Assembly (NCBI GenBank): GCA_018340805.1
Contig: JACMZG010001913.1
Location: forward strand, 17,663,629-17,727,628
From: Microvelia longipes
Taxonomy: Eukaryota; Arthropoda; Insecta; Hemiptera; Veliidae
DNA: 64,000 nucleotides
Reading direction: 5' to 3'
The first letter of the stretch is position 1, and each line of letters opens with the position of its first letter. Below the pieces are notes generated by a model. It was given only the letters and a program-made list of their open reading frames with translations. It had not been told where the DNA came from and made no database searches. A program made the position numbers and the translations under genes. This document shows positions 1 through 9,875 of this stretch, piece after piece.

Positions 1-687
1 GAGTATATAAAAGGATCAAATCGCGCCTGCGCGAACATTGTTGCGGTTGCGGTTTGAGGACTTTTCGTAAGAACGTTATAGCTTTCGTAAAAAAACTTTA
101 TGGTCTACCTGATAACTATGGAAAGAATACAAATCTAACCGACTTAATAACAAATTACTCTTATATTTTTTTTAATATTTTAATAATATTATTTATGACC
201 ACTGAATTTTAACCTGTTCTAAATTATGATCCGGGTGTATAGTTAAATTATGACGCACGGTTATGAGGGCAATTTTGTGACACTTTATTATACTTTATTA
301 ATTTAGGTGGCGCTGGCCAATCATATTTTATAGACTTTGTTATAAAATAATATAAACCAAAAAATTTATTTTAAAGGATTAGTCGAATGAAAACGAAGTT
401 TATTAATTTTATTTAATTATAAAAGTAATATTTACATAAGGTTTTTATATTTGAAAATAAGGGCTGTGTATTGTTAATAACTTTTTTGACAATTTTTATT
501 GTAATTAATAAATAACAAATATTCAAGTACCAGTATAACTTTATTTTAATTTTTAAAAATATGTAAATAAAAAATGTTACGTGTCAATAACATAAACATA
601 GAATGCGATGTGTATCTTATTTAATATGCCCCTGGGGTATCATAAGTCTTACGTAATCCCTATCAAATACATTAATTGCTTTTTCAG
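1..687. other. AT-rich intergenic stretch
   Basis: I see no coding signal here. A TATA-like string (tatataaaa) lies at 5-13, followed by a GC-richer patch (24-55) of CpG-containing words. It could be the end of a promoter or LTR cut by the window edge, but nothing confirms that. Confidence 0.4.
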
Positions 688-778
688 TGCTTACCAATTC
701 CTCAAGGATCGTCTACCGGACCATTCCTGTGTCGCTAAACAGCTAACAGATGCTAAATACCTCAAACGCTTAGTCTGA
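688..778 (+). CDS. Possible terminal coding exon of an unknown gene (weak)
   Basis: A good 3' splice acceptor (tgctttttcag, ending at 687) opens a 29-codon frame (AYQFLKDRLPDHSCVAKQLT, then nine more residues) that closes with TGA at 776-778. The base composition of 688-1040 is clearly less AT-rich than its surroundings, as a last exon plus 3' UTR would be. I do not recognise the peptide, and the upstream exons would lie outside the window. A chance open frame in a repeat remnant is at least as likely. Confidence 0.15.
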
Positions 779-1057
779 AGAAGTTTTCCATTTAACCCTG
801 ACATCAATATCTGGTCCTAGTGCCAGATGTACTCGCTCAACATCTAATCAGCGCGTCAGATGCACATACATAACATTAGAATCAGCACAGGATTCTCACT
901 CTCCCATCTCACTTCATCTATTTGATTTTAACGGACATCCATATTGAAGCCCTCAACAACAAAAGTCCATCGTCAAGAGCAACGCAGCAACATAGTTGTT
1001 CCATCACATCGATTGGCAACATCAGCTAACTCTCCATGTATACTGGCTATCAAGGGG
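779..1057. other. Composition-balanced non-coding stretch
   Basis: There is no open frame and no repeat I recognise. It would be 3' UTR if the exon before it is real. Confidence 0.25.
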
Positions 1058-1643
1058 TAAACATATTAGACCAAGAGCCCAGGGGTGTTTTTGTTAATAA
1101 AATGTGTAATGGCTGGACCGGTCTCAATTTTCGTAAATACTTTCCTGAACAAGGATCTGCAATTCTGCCGACTCGTATCGGATGGGTGTCCCAGGCAGAA
1201 CGCACTTTAGGGTTCAAAGGTTTTACCTGGGACACCCATCCGATACGAGTCGGCAGAATTGCAGATCCTTGTTCAGGAAGGTATTTACGAAAAATTGAGA
1301 CCGGTGCCAGCCATTACACTGTTTGTTAACTTGGGTGGTAAATTTGACCTGCAAAGTGCGTTCTGCCTGAGACGCCCATCCGATACGAGTCGGCAGCATT
1401 GAAGATCCTTGTTCAGGAAGGTACTTACGAAAAATTAAACCCGTTTCCAGCCATTACACTTTTTATTAACTTGGGTGGTAAATTTGACCCCTAAAGTGCG
1501 TTTCTGCCTGGGACACCCATCCGATACGAGTCGGCAGAATTGCTGATCTTGTTCAGGAAAGGTATTTACGAAAAATTGAGACCGGTTCAGCCATTACCTT
1601 TTTATTAACAAAACACCCCTGGGCTCTTGGTCTATATGTTTTA
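1058..1643. mobile_element. Foldback element with three internal tandem copies
   Basis: Outer arms are mirror images: taaacatattagaccaagag near 1058 and ctcttggtctatatgtttta ending at 1643, each followed inward by the cccaggggtgttt motif. The left arm continues through a block containing cgactcgtatcggatgggtg (around 1169-1188). That block recurs in the opposite sense three times, each copy carrying ccgatacgagtcggcag, at about 1239, 1379 and 1520. The structure is one inverted copy followed by three diverged direct copies of a ~140 bp unit. It codes for nothing. No convincing target-site duplication is visible. Confidence 0.75.
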
Positions 1644-2382
1644 GTATCAGGAAGGCAATTAGAATCGATCCTCCCTTCTCACTCCACTTTCAATTTTTAA
1701 ACAATAAAAAAATGTTTTTATATTAGCAAAATCTCAATTCCGTCAAATATTAAGTTGCGCAGTTCAGTGTCCTTTTAATATTTATTTTATTTTTTGAAAA
1801 AATATTTTCCTCCTGTATAAGAGAGAAACAAAGTAAAACATCAACGAATTAAAAAGAAGTTAAATGTAAAACAAATATTACTAATATCCGAAGGTGTGTT
1901 GGGGTCAATGATTAATGATACAAATAAAATCGGTCCGAACATATCCTTGATAACTTAATTCTATTGGTTGAGATGTTCTCAGTCAGAGCTGATTCCGTAT
2001 CCCGTTAGTTTAGCATAACAACTTTTGAAATTCAAGCACGTCTTTGTTCGTTGAATCCGAGTTCATTCATTAGTCAAAGCAAATATATTAGTTTTCAAGA
2101 TTTTTCCTTTCACTTAGTTAAAAGATTTCTATACAAATGTGTTAGCGAATTACCTATGGAAATAGTAGCTTATGATGTATATATGCCGTGGTAGGAGATA
2201 TACCTAGAAATTCGTTTCAGTAGTTCCTTATCATGCATATGTAAGAAAAATAAAATCAAATTAAAAATCAGCTATGCATAACGTCATTAAGAGAATTGAT
2301 TAATCGCAGAAAATGTATTTAAAAATAGATTTTAAGATTTTTTGGATTAAGAAAATATTAGAAGTAACCTTTTTAAAATTTT
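1644..2382. other. AT-rich intergenic, no feature seen
   Basis: No long frame, inverted repeat or recognised repeat family was found in this stretch. Confidence 0.4.
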
Positions 2383-2600
2383 AAAATTTCTCATCGCCTT
2401 TCTTTCTTTTCTTTTTTAAAATTTCTTTTCTTTTCTTTCTTTTAAAATTTCTCATCGCCTTTCTTTTCTTTCTTTTAAAATTTCTCATCGCCTTTCTTTT
2501 CTTTCTTTTAAAATTTCTCATCGCCTTTCTTTTCTTTCTTTTAAAATTTCTCATCGCCTTTCTTTTCTTTTCTTTCTTTTAAAATTTCTCATCGCCTCCT
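2383..2600. repeat. 33 bp pyrimidine-rich minisatellite
   Basis: About six tandem copies of a 33 bp unit that joins aaaatttctcatcgccttt to a CTTT-rich half. Copies vary by insertion of extra CTTTT words. The array ends in a small GC-rich hairpin (cctcctccttcttaggaggagg, about 2597-2618). Confidence 0.9.
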
Positions 2601-2983
2601 CCTTCTTAGGAGGAGGCGAGGTACTCATTTTAGAAGAGGATTATGTGTTTGTTCATATAATATACCAAGGAAGTTCATGTTAAAGATGTAGTGAACGTTT
2701 GCTTATATTTGCAGTTTCACCCAATCAAAAATTTGCGTAAAAAGGGACAAATAAAGTAGCCTCTTCGCCAAAGAAAGTCACTATTTCGCTATGGTAAAAA
2801 TATGTAACAAATTGTGCAGGTCTAAAATTAAGGATCTGTTTGTGCTACTCTCTGAAAATCGAAATTAATCATAAATGTTAAAAAATTATAAAGAAATCTC
2901 GTTTCTGTATTCAGTATCGTAGCAATTGTATGCATTCCGGCAAAGCGAGCCAACATTTTTTGTTTTTACTTAGAAAATATATC

Positions 2984-3221
2984 TGCTTCCGTAGCCGAGG
3001 TCATATAGTACTGGACTTCGGCACCGGAGGTCCGGGGTTCACAGCCCGGGCTATGCTCTCAGTTTTCATGAATAGAATTTGATATAAAAAGATTTCGCCA
3101 ACTTTAGCTTTACTTTGAGCATAGTAGATGTGACCCACCCGAGCTGGATCCCGCAGGGCGAATGCCCTGAAGGGCTGAAAGACCCTGAAACGGGCATTAT
3201 TATTATCATTATTATTATTAC
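2984..3221 (+). mobile_element. tRNA-derived SINE with (ATT)n tail
   Basis: The 5' part resembles a tRNA gene. It has an A-box-like gtagccgaggtcat near 2991 and a B-box-like ggggttcacagccc at 3034-3047, flanked by complementary ccggggt/gcccggg arms. The middle (3115-3195) is unrelated to tRNA, and the element ends in ATT repeats (about 3196-3220). This order (tRNA head, body, simple tail) is that of a tRNA-derived SINE. The head resembles Ser/Leu-type tRNAs by its GCCGAG word; that is inference. Confidence 0.65.
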
Positions 3222-3234
3222 TTACAAAATATGC

Positions 3235-3310
3235 ATTTTTGATACAATGCTTTTAATTGTGTTTGTAATAAAGAGAAGAAGAGAGCTCGGGAGTCCTCCT
3301 TTTTTCTCTT
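3235..3310 (+). repeat. Local direct repeat, copy 1
   Basis: Contains aatgcttttaattgtgtttg and a gagagctcgggagtcctcc word. A second copy with the same order of words lies at 3640-3705. The pair is separated by about 400 bp with no other shared features. Confidence 0.6.
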
Positions 3311-3639
3311 ATTTTTACACTAAACCCATATTATATTCGAAAGGATCCCGATGAGACCTAAAAGATGAATACTTAGACGGTCTAAGTGTGTGCCGAATCG
3401 TGCTTAAGTCTTAGAGCTATAAGCATTCAAAGTTTCTACTTTAATCAAGAACTATCTATTAAATTCCGAGATGAAAGCATCCAAATAAAGCATTTTTACT
3501 CTAATCCTCTGCTGTTTTTTTAGCATTGATCAAGATCTGATACTTTATGCTTAGTTTAAGTTTAAACTTTGGATTAGATCCGTATAGTAAGTTTTGAGTT
3601 ATAAAAAACTGAAAATTTTAACTTGAATAAATTATTATA

Positions 3640-3705
3640 ATATGCTTTTAATTGTGGTTGTTGTAAAGAAAAGAGGAGAGCCTGAGAGTCCTCCCTTTTC
3701 TACGC
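3640..3705 (+). repeat. Local direct repeat, copy 2
   Basis: Contains atgcttttaattgtggttg followed by gagagcctgagagtcctccc, matching 3235-3310. A gene-conversion or duplication remnant is likely. Confidence 0.6.
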
Positions 3706-3818
3706 TACTAATTGTGAGACAAAGAACAAAACAAATTAAATGCTAGAAAATAAATGCCCTTGCTTGTTGTCAATTAACTTACTTGGGGATGGATAGTCGT
3801 TAAGTTTTATAAAAATAT

Positions 3819-4057
3819 GATGTATCTTGTTTATCGCAATTAAGTATATTATGTCTCTTGTTCATCACAATTGAGTACATTATGTCTCTTGTTCATCACA
3901 ATTGAGTATATTATGTCTCTTGTTCATCACAATTGAGTATTTATGTCTCTTGTTCATCACAATTGAGTATTTATGTCTCTTGTTCATCACAATTGAGTAT
4001 TTATGTCTCTTGTTCATCACAATTGAGTATTTATGTCTCTTGTTCATCGCAATTGTT
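3819..4057 (+). repeat. 30 bp minisatellite
   Basis: Eight head-to-tail copies of a ~30 bp unit containing tgtctcttgttcatcacaat. The edge copies are more diverged than the central ones (tgtatcttgtttatcgcaat at the left), the usual pattern when the core is homogenised by unequal exchange. Confidence 0.9.
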
Positions 4058-4556
4058 TTAGCATGTAAATAAAGAATAACTTTATAAGCTGCATTACAAC
4101 AATAACGGCATTCATTTTCCCTGATGCAAGCGCAGTGAGCAAAAATAAATCAGTTTTACTCAAATGAGGATGCCATTTTATATGTCATTTTATATGGCAT
4201 TTTATATGACTGGTGACTCCTATGATTGGCATGTTAAATTGTTATGTGCCTATTTTCTTTAACATTAAAATACTATGTATGTATTTGCTCCTGGCCGTCT
4301 CCATCGGCTCTTTACGACTTATTGCCCCCTGCGTTGCCCCCTACTTCTCCTCACCTCCTTAGAATCCATCAAAAATCATGGATATACTTGTATTGAAACG
4401 AAACTTAATGTAGTTTATATATTACGTAAAGGTGTACTTGTACCGAATTTCAACTCCATTATTTTCCAATTTTTTACATTTTCAAAAAACCCACACAAGG
4501 CATTTGATAAAAATTGAACTAATGCTGATAGTAAGATAAAACTTAACACATATCTT

Positions 4557-4862
4557 AAACATGGCTCTACATACATGCCAAAGTTCAATCCGATCGCAAA
4601 GTTTCATGATTTTTCCAAATTTTTGCGGGTTAATAACGTCTTAATTTTTTCCGAGTTGCACAACTACAGCTACAGACTGATTTTTGAACAAAGTTTCAAC
4701 TCTCTAGTATACATACCCTGGGAGCTACGATAATAACAGAGAAACACACATACAGACAGACAACTTTGTGAAAACCACTTAGGAGGCCTTAAAAACACCT
4801 GAAACTGTTATTTCAATACTTTTCCTATATACCTATACGGTATAAATGAGGAAAAGTAAAAA
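4557..4862 (+). repeat. Dispersed family DR-A, 3' part
   Basis: A member of the most abundant dispersed family in the window. Recognisable words in order: aaagtttcaactctctag, gggagctacgataataacag, acatacagacagacaac, aaacacctgaaactg, and a closing hairpin cttttcctatatacc/ggtataaatgaggaaaag. The closing hairpin appears at the same end of other copies (about 17281-17320, 58450-58487, and reversed at 61075-61115). Confidence 0.8.
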
Positions 4863-4892
4863 AAGTAAAAAAAAAAAAACAAGAAAATTGAA

Positions 4893-5361
4893 CTATAAGG
4901 CGCGGTCGAATATCTAGAACGTTGGATCACCAACAAAGTTTTTTTAAATTTTTTTTCAAAATTTTCAGTAATTAGCCGGATTTGTGATAAATGAAGCCTA
5001 TTTCCGTAATCTGCACGCTCTTTTGGTTAATCTCAAAAAGTATTTACATTCACTCAACGATTTATTTTTTTTATCTAACTTGGTACATACATAACTACTG
5101 TTAGACGTCAATGTTGACTTGTCAAAATATAACACAAAATATTGACGTCTAACAGTAGTTATGTATGTACCAAGTTAAATTAAAAATAAATCGTTGAGTG
5201 AATGTAAATACTCTTTGAGATTAATTAAAAGAGCGTGCAGATTACGGTAATAGGCTTCATTTATCACAAATCCGGCTAATTACTGAAAATTTTGAAAAAA
5301 AATATAAAAAAAGTTTGTTGGTGATCCAACGTTCTAGATATTCGACCGGGCCTTATTATAG
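4893..5361. mobile_element. Large foldback (inverted-repeat) element
   Basis: Two arms of about 220 bp are near-perfect reverse complements. The left end reads ctataaggcgcggtcgaata and the right end tattcgaccgggccttatta. They meet around a short centre at about 5112-5140. It has no coding capacity. Arm identity is high enough that a transcript would form one long hairpin. It is a non-autonomous foldback or MITE-like element by structure. Confidence 0.85.
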
Positions 5362-6007
5362 GACAAACTGATATTTGTTGATCTCAACGGTAGTTATATT
5401 ATTATATTTATTCTTGCTTATTTACTTGTTCTTTTCTTACATTATTTTGGTTTTTATTTATTTCTACTCTATTTTTATTTTATTTTTATTCTATTGTCTC
5501 TTTTCCATACCTTTTTTCATCAATTGTAAAGTAATTTTTGTGGTTTACTTATTTTATTTGCTTGTGTGCTTGGCTTTGCACTGATGATTCCCTCTAGTTA
5601 CGTTGAAAACGCTTTGCCAATAAAGTTTTATTTTTGTAGAGACACTTTTATTCTTTCGTTATTTGAAAATTGATTGTTATAAGTTTCAACAATCTACCGT
5701 AAATTTACTAGGAACTACAATAATAACTGACACTCACAAACTGATACATACAGACAGACTAATTAGTAAAAACCATTCAGGAAGACTTATAAACACCTGT
5801 AACTGATAATTCAGATGAAATATCAATGCCAGATTTTTACTGGTATTAATTTTCTTTACCTACAGAAAAGCAAGAATGATTTTCAAATCTTGGGTCCTAG
5901 TATATTTGGCTACTGGAACAATTTTATACTTTCTTTTATGTATTGAACTAATTTTTCTTATGAAAATTCGCAATAACTATAAAGATAGTAGTTTTAGAAT
6001 TTAGGAG
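5362..6007. other. T-rich intergenic with a DR-A fragment
   Basis: 5400-5560 is low-complexity T-rich sequence that yields spurious hydrophobic frames. 5678-5822 is a decayed DR-A fragment (aggaactacaataataactg, acatacagacagac, aacacctgtaactgataatt). Nothing else is recognised. Confidence 0.5.
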
Positions 6008-6144
6008 AAAAGAAAGATAAAGAGTCTCCCAACAGATAACTTTTGTGTGGCAGGCACTGATGGCCTCTTGTTAAATCAAAAGTGCTTTGTGTAATTTGTA
6101 AATAAACAAAATTATCTTTGGAGAGACTCTTTTTCTTTTTCTTT
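6008..6144. mobile_element. Small inverted-repeat element
   Basis: Arms aaagaaagataaagagtctc and gagactctttttctttttct enclose a ~75 bp centre. The inner arm also pairs (cagataactttt with aaaattatctttg). The centre contains a cactgatggcctc word that resembles, but does not complete, the hammerhead-like core found in other hairpins of this window. Confidence 0.65.
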
Positions 6145-6783
6145 AAAAAGATATAAACCAATAGTAACGTAAACGTGACTTAATTTGAAACACAATTAAA
6201 TCTTTAAACAAACTAATCAAATTTAATTGGGGTTAAACTTATGAAGTTTCTTCTTTTTCACAATAATCCTTATTTCATTTTATCATTTAGTTACGGTAGT
6301 ATTTTTGCTTGTATTCTCTTATTCTATTCAAGTAGAAATCAAAACGAATAGTACACAATTTAAAATAAAGAGGATTGCAAAGCAAACAATGCTACTTGAA
6401 CTGAATAATTGAGATATCAAATCGTTTATAAAGTCCATGCATAAAACAAATCCGTTGCTAGATGACTTTGTTAGGAACAGAGTCAGTGTCATGATCTTCT
6501 GAAGTATTTTTACTTTGACTTGGAAGAACCTATAGGATTCTGTTTGTTTGAAAATTCAATGTTAGTACATGATATTTTAAATTTAACTGTTTTACATTTA
6601 GTTTATTGTAAAGGATAAACAATACAATTATTTTAGATTTCCGAGGGAACTGCTTCGCTATGCAAAAGTTTTAAAAAGTTAGTGATTCTGAATTTTTTTT
6701 TCCGGTCATATATACGAGGGGTCATTAAAAAAGACATATTAACATATCCTTTTATTAGAGTCCAGTAAAATATTGGGTTCAGG
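6145..6783. other. AT-rich intergenic, no feature seen
   Basis: No coding signal or repeat family is recognised before the next inverted-repeat element. Confidence 0.4.
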
Positions 6784-7113
6784 GTGTAATGATAAATAAA
6801 AGAGTCTGTCCACTTAATTACTTTACTAAAAACAAAGCCGGCTTTCAACCCCAAAAAGGTCATCATCAGTGCCGGTGAGATGAAGGAAAGGAAATAAAAG
6901 ATTAGTTATTAGATCTTTTCATGGTTTTGACTGAATGCACACTAAACTGACTGTCTGTATTCAGTCTCAAAACCATGAAAAGATCTAATAAATAATCTTC
7001 TATTTCCTTTCCTTCATCTCACCGGCACTGATGATGACCTTTTTGGGGTTGAAAGCCGGTTTTGTTTTTTAATAAAGTAATTAAGTGGAGACTTTTTGTA
7101 TTTATCATTATAC
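6784..7113. mobile_element. Inverted-repeat element carrying hammerhead-like motif
   Basis: The left arm starts gtgtaatgataaataaaa and the right arm ends ttttgtatttatcattatac; arms are about 150 bp with a ~25 bp centre near 6950. Inside each arm is CTGATGA...GAAA, read on the plus strand in the right arm and on the minus strand in the left arm (tttc 6843-6846, tcatcag 6863-6869). No protein is encoded. Confidence 0.8.
7028..7059 (+). ncRNA. Hammerhead-ribozyme-like core (site A)
   Basis: CTGATGA (7028-7034), one extra T, stem II GACC (7036-7039) with GGTT (7047-7050), then GAAA (7051-7054). This is the order of the conserved hammerhead core. Differences from the canonical ribozyme are the extra base between CUGAUGA and stem II, and no GUC triplet after GAAA. 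Flanking ccggc and gccgg can pair with each other instead. It may be a decayed or variant motif. Confidence 0.4.
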
Positions 7114-7334
7114 GATGAACTCCACTAGCGCTACCGTTTTGAATGATATTCGGTTCGTTTACAAAATGTAGCAGTAATAGTGTAATTACTATTAGGAAAA
7201 GAACGACTTCAATTCTACAATATGTTTAATAAACAGGAACAATATATTTCAATCCACTTCCATACACATCAGGAAACACTAAAAACAGATAATAATGATA
7301 CATACTTGGAGCTTCTGTCATTTTAGCGAAATTT

Positions 7335-7383
7335 CATATATATATATATAATATATATATATATAATATATAATATATATATC
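7335..7383. repeat. (TA)n tract
   Basis: Short, interrupted TA repeat directly followed by a DR-A copy. Confidence 0.85.
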
Positions 7384-7600
7384 TTCAGGTAACCCAAATC
7401 GATTTGTATGCTAAGTTTCAACTCTCTAGCATAAGCAAAGCGAGAGTTATGCGTGACACAGATTGACACCCACACAGCATCATGCAAATCTCAGACAGTC
7501 ATAAAAGTGCTTGAAACGGTTAACTATGATGAGACCTTGGTCTCAGATTTTTAGGAAAAACAATACTTTCTCCTACATACCATCGGTAGGAGATTATAAA
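7384..7600 (+). repeat. Dispersed family DR-A, 3' part
   Basis: Diverged copy with gtttcaactctctagcata, then a long stretch matching only in order, and a modified terminal hairpin tctcctacataccatcggta...ggaga near 7569. Confidence 0.6.
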
Positions 7601-8225
7601 AACTAACTTTTAAATTTTTAAAAATATAAATATTTGACGTCACTCATTCACTAGTTCATGTAATAAATAAATAAATACATTACTCTTAAAATTATAATTA
7701 GTTGCTTGCACTCGTGCTTATTTCTTCATTTAAGCACACAAATAAAAAAACGTCTAATAACTTAAAATATAAAATTAACTTAAAAATTCTTACTCACTAA
7801 TTATTTTTTTTAATTTCTTATTTTTCATTCCGAACGCGCTTGCGTGTTCGAACTAAATGCTTTTTGTATCGTGCGTGTTATTAATATAACATTAGTCGTT
7901 ATATTTGTAAATATGTTATTTTCGAAAGAGAAATATAGTTATAACTTTTGGTTTAATATTGGTATTTATTTATGTTTGTTACAAATTTAATATTTATTTT
8001 TTTATTATGGAAATACTCGGTTTGAGACAAAAGGCTAAATAAATGATGCAGTGCTTCTGTGGGGATTTTTTTTATTAATTATTACCGAATTCCTTTCTGC
8101 TTAGTTTGCTTAATTAAGTTTTGAAGTTTTTTTTAGTTAAAGGTTCTTACATTATTTTTTTTCCGCGTTGAATCAAAAGGAACCGGTCTGGAGTTTTTTG
8201 AGGTCAAATTGAAGTTAATTATTGT
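7601..8225. other. AT-rich intergenic, no feature seen
   Basis: Runs of A and T with no supported gene or repeat family. Confidence 0.4.
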
Positions 8226-8545
8226 TGCCAGGCAATAGTTATTTGAAAGATGAATCGAATAATGCCGGTCTGAAGTCGAAACGTTTAAGTGACCAATTGG
8301 TCTTAAACCCGAAGTAAATAAGCATAAAACCTAGTTACGCTTTCCTAGCCAGCGTAGGTACAGCGAATTTCGAATACTGCGTGTTTTAAGGGTGGAGAAA
8401 CGAATAAAACTAGTTCGGAGTCGATGTGACCACGGAAGGTACTCAAAGTCTAAGCTCCTAGGTTCGAATCCTGGTAAGGTCGATAATTTTTTATTATCAT
8501 ATATCACTAAATAAGTTTACAACTACAAAATAATTTCGGCGCTAT
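8226..8545 (+). repeat. Dispersed family DR-S with internal tRNA-like segment
   Basis: The B-box word ggttcgaatcc is at 8461-8471, inside ctccta...ctggtaaggtcgat. Upstream is the family phrase gaataaaactagttcggag (8402-8420); downstream is caactacaaaataatttcgg. The same order occurs at 53040-53540 and reversed at 27880-28310 and 44610-45060. A perfect B box suggests derivation from a tRNA gene, but the tRNA-like part sits in the middle of the repeat rather than at its 5' end. Confidence 0.6.
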
Positions 8546-8879
8546 GGTATAACTAATTGTTTTTCTGATTTTTCATATAAGAAATGCGCTAAAATATCTT
8601 AAAAAATCAATATAAACGGAGCTTTTAATAAGTACAAATAATACTGGCTAGTGTCGATAATGGAATGATGACCATATTTTTATATAACCTCTGAAATAAA
8701 TATGAGCTTTTCCTTTGAAAAAAATATAAAATTAAATAACGAGTAGAACTGTCACAGATCAGGTTATTTATCATAAACCCGAAACGTATGCAAAAAATAG
8801 AATTGTTGAGCTAGAAAGCACACATTCTAAAATTTAAGCACAATTCACCTGAATTTTATTCCATGATGCATGGAACGTG

Positions 8880-9195
8880 GATACGTTTTTAAATAAATTG
8901 TTGAAATTCGAAAAATTATCTAATTTAGTTGAAATTTGGCTCGAGTTTATACTTTTATCTTATAAATAAGTATTCTAAGTATTATTTTAATAAGGCTAGT
9001 ATATCTACTGTTTTTGCTAGATCACTAATATTGAGCAGCATCGGGCTAGGTCAGTGTCTTGGTAGTGACCACATTTTTGCTTTATGAGGAGGATTAGTGA
9101 AATGAGTCAGAAGATGTAATGCAATATAAATTAGTTGATTCCCATATTCTGAGGGCGAGCGAAGCAAGTCCGAAGTTGTGAGGATAAGTAAATAG
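8880..9195 (-). repeat. Dispersed family DR-A, partial
   Basis: Contains cccatattctgagggcgagc and gaagcaagtccgaagt, the family's other end, in the orientation seen at 20110-20440 and 61620-61865. The 5' words are diverged. Confidence 0.6.
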
Positions 9196-9337
9196 GAGAA
9201 TAAATAAATAACTATATTTTTTAAAAAATGATCAGAACCAAATATGTATCAAAGTATAGGAACAGGAACAGTCAACTTTTTAACAGAACATCCTGAAAAC
9301 AGATATTACCCTAATAAACTGCGAAGGCTTCCGCGGT

Positions 9338-9556
9338 TATTGTCATAAAGATTTAGGTCTTTTGGTCGTGACCGCGTCAATGTAGATGAAGAATCCGACG
9401 TTTCGATTCTTCACTGTGGGAGGCATCTTCAGGGATGTAGGACATCATGGATGTCCACACAATGCTCTACAAAACTGAACACGGAAACTGAAACGTCGGA
9501 TTCTTCATCTACATTGACGCGGTCACCACCGGAAGACCTAAATCTTCATAATATTA
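9338..9556. mobile_element. Inverted-repeat element carrying hammerhead-like motif
   Basis: Arms of about 70 bp: ttgtcataaagatttaggtc at the left and gacctaaatcttcataatat at the right, with gatgaagaatccgacgtttc and its complement inside. The centre (about 9405-9480) is unpaired. Both arms contain GAAACGTCGGATTC reading outward; only the left one is linked to a CTGAAGA word. Confidence 0.75.
9401..9432 (-). ncRNA. Hammerhead-ribozyme-like core (site F)
   Basis: On the minus strand: CTGAAGA (complement of 9426-9432), a 21-base insert, then GAAACGTC (tttc at 9401-9404). Four bases before CTGAAGA (ATCC) pair with the four after the GUC triplet (GGAT), as stem I of a type I hammerhead requires. 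Stem II is poor here, so activity is doubtful. Confidence 0.4.
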
Positions 9557-9697
9557 CCGTATTCGGCAAGATTGCCAACTTCCGTTCTTCTACCATTGAC
9601 ATACTATGAGGGCCTACTTTAACGAGCTTTGGCATGCTCATAGATTCTCATATTTATTCCATGCCTTATAGCCAACTTAAATCTAAAAAATGGGACC

Positions 9698-9875
9698 ATA
9701 GTACGACATACGGCTGAATTCATTTGACAGGCCCGAAAAATAGTGTTGAGGGACCAATAAAGTTGGCCTGGTTTGAAATTGAGGGCGTGGTTTAACATTC
9801 AGGACTAACCTCATTGGCTCCCTCACATTATTTTCTCACCCTGTCAACTAATTTTAGCCGTGTGTCGTATTATAA
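9698..9875. mobile_element. Short TIR MITE (family TIR-1)
   Basis: Terminal inverted repeats tagtacgacatacggctgaa and attttagccgtgtgtcgtat, with attg/gtcaac-type subterminal words. The ~180 bp body contains gagggcgtggtttaacatt and cctcattggctccctca. The same termini bound elements at 23365-24297, 25190-25370 and 59115-59305, and a half element at 29041-29144. Confidence 0.8.

Noticed and set aside
1036..1329. 97-codon open frame with internal repeats
   Set aside because: It lies within the foldback element, and the same peptide words recur on the opposite strand because of the inverted arms.
3825..4057. CRISPR-like array
   Set aside because: The ~30 bp units are head to tail with no unique spacers, and the context is a eukaryotic genome.
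5375..5584. Hydrophobic 69-codon frame
   Set aside because: T-rich low-complexity DNA yields Phe/Leu/Tyr runs; it is not evidence of a membrane protein.
8461..8471. Functional tRNA gene
   Set aside because: The B box is good, but no complete cloverleaf or acceptor stem can be drawn, and the segment recurs inside a repeat family.
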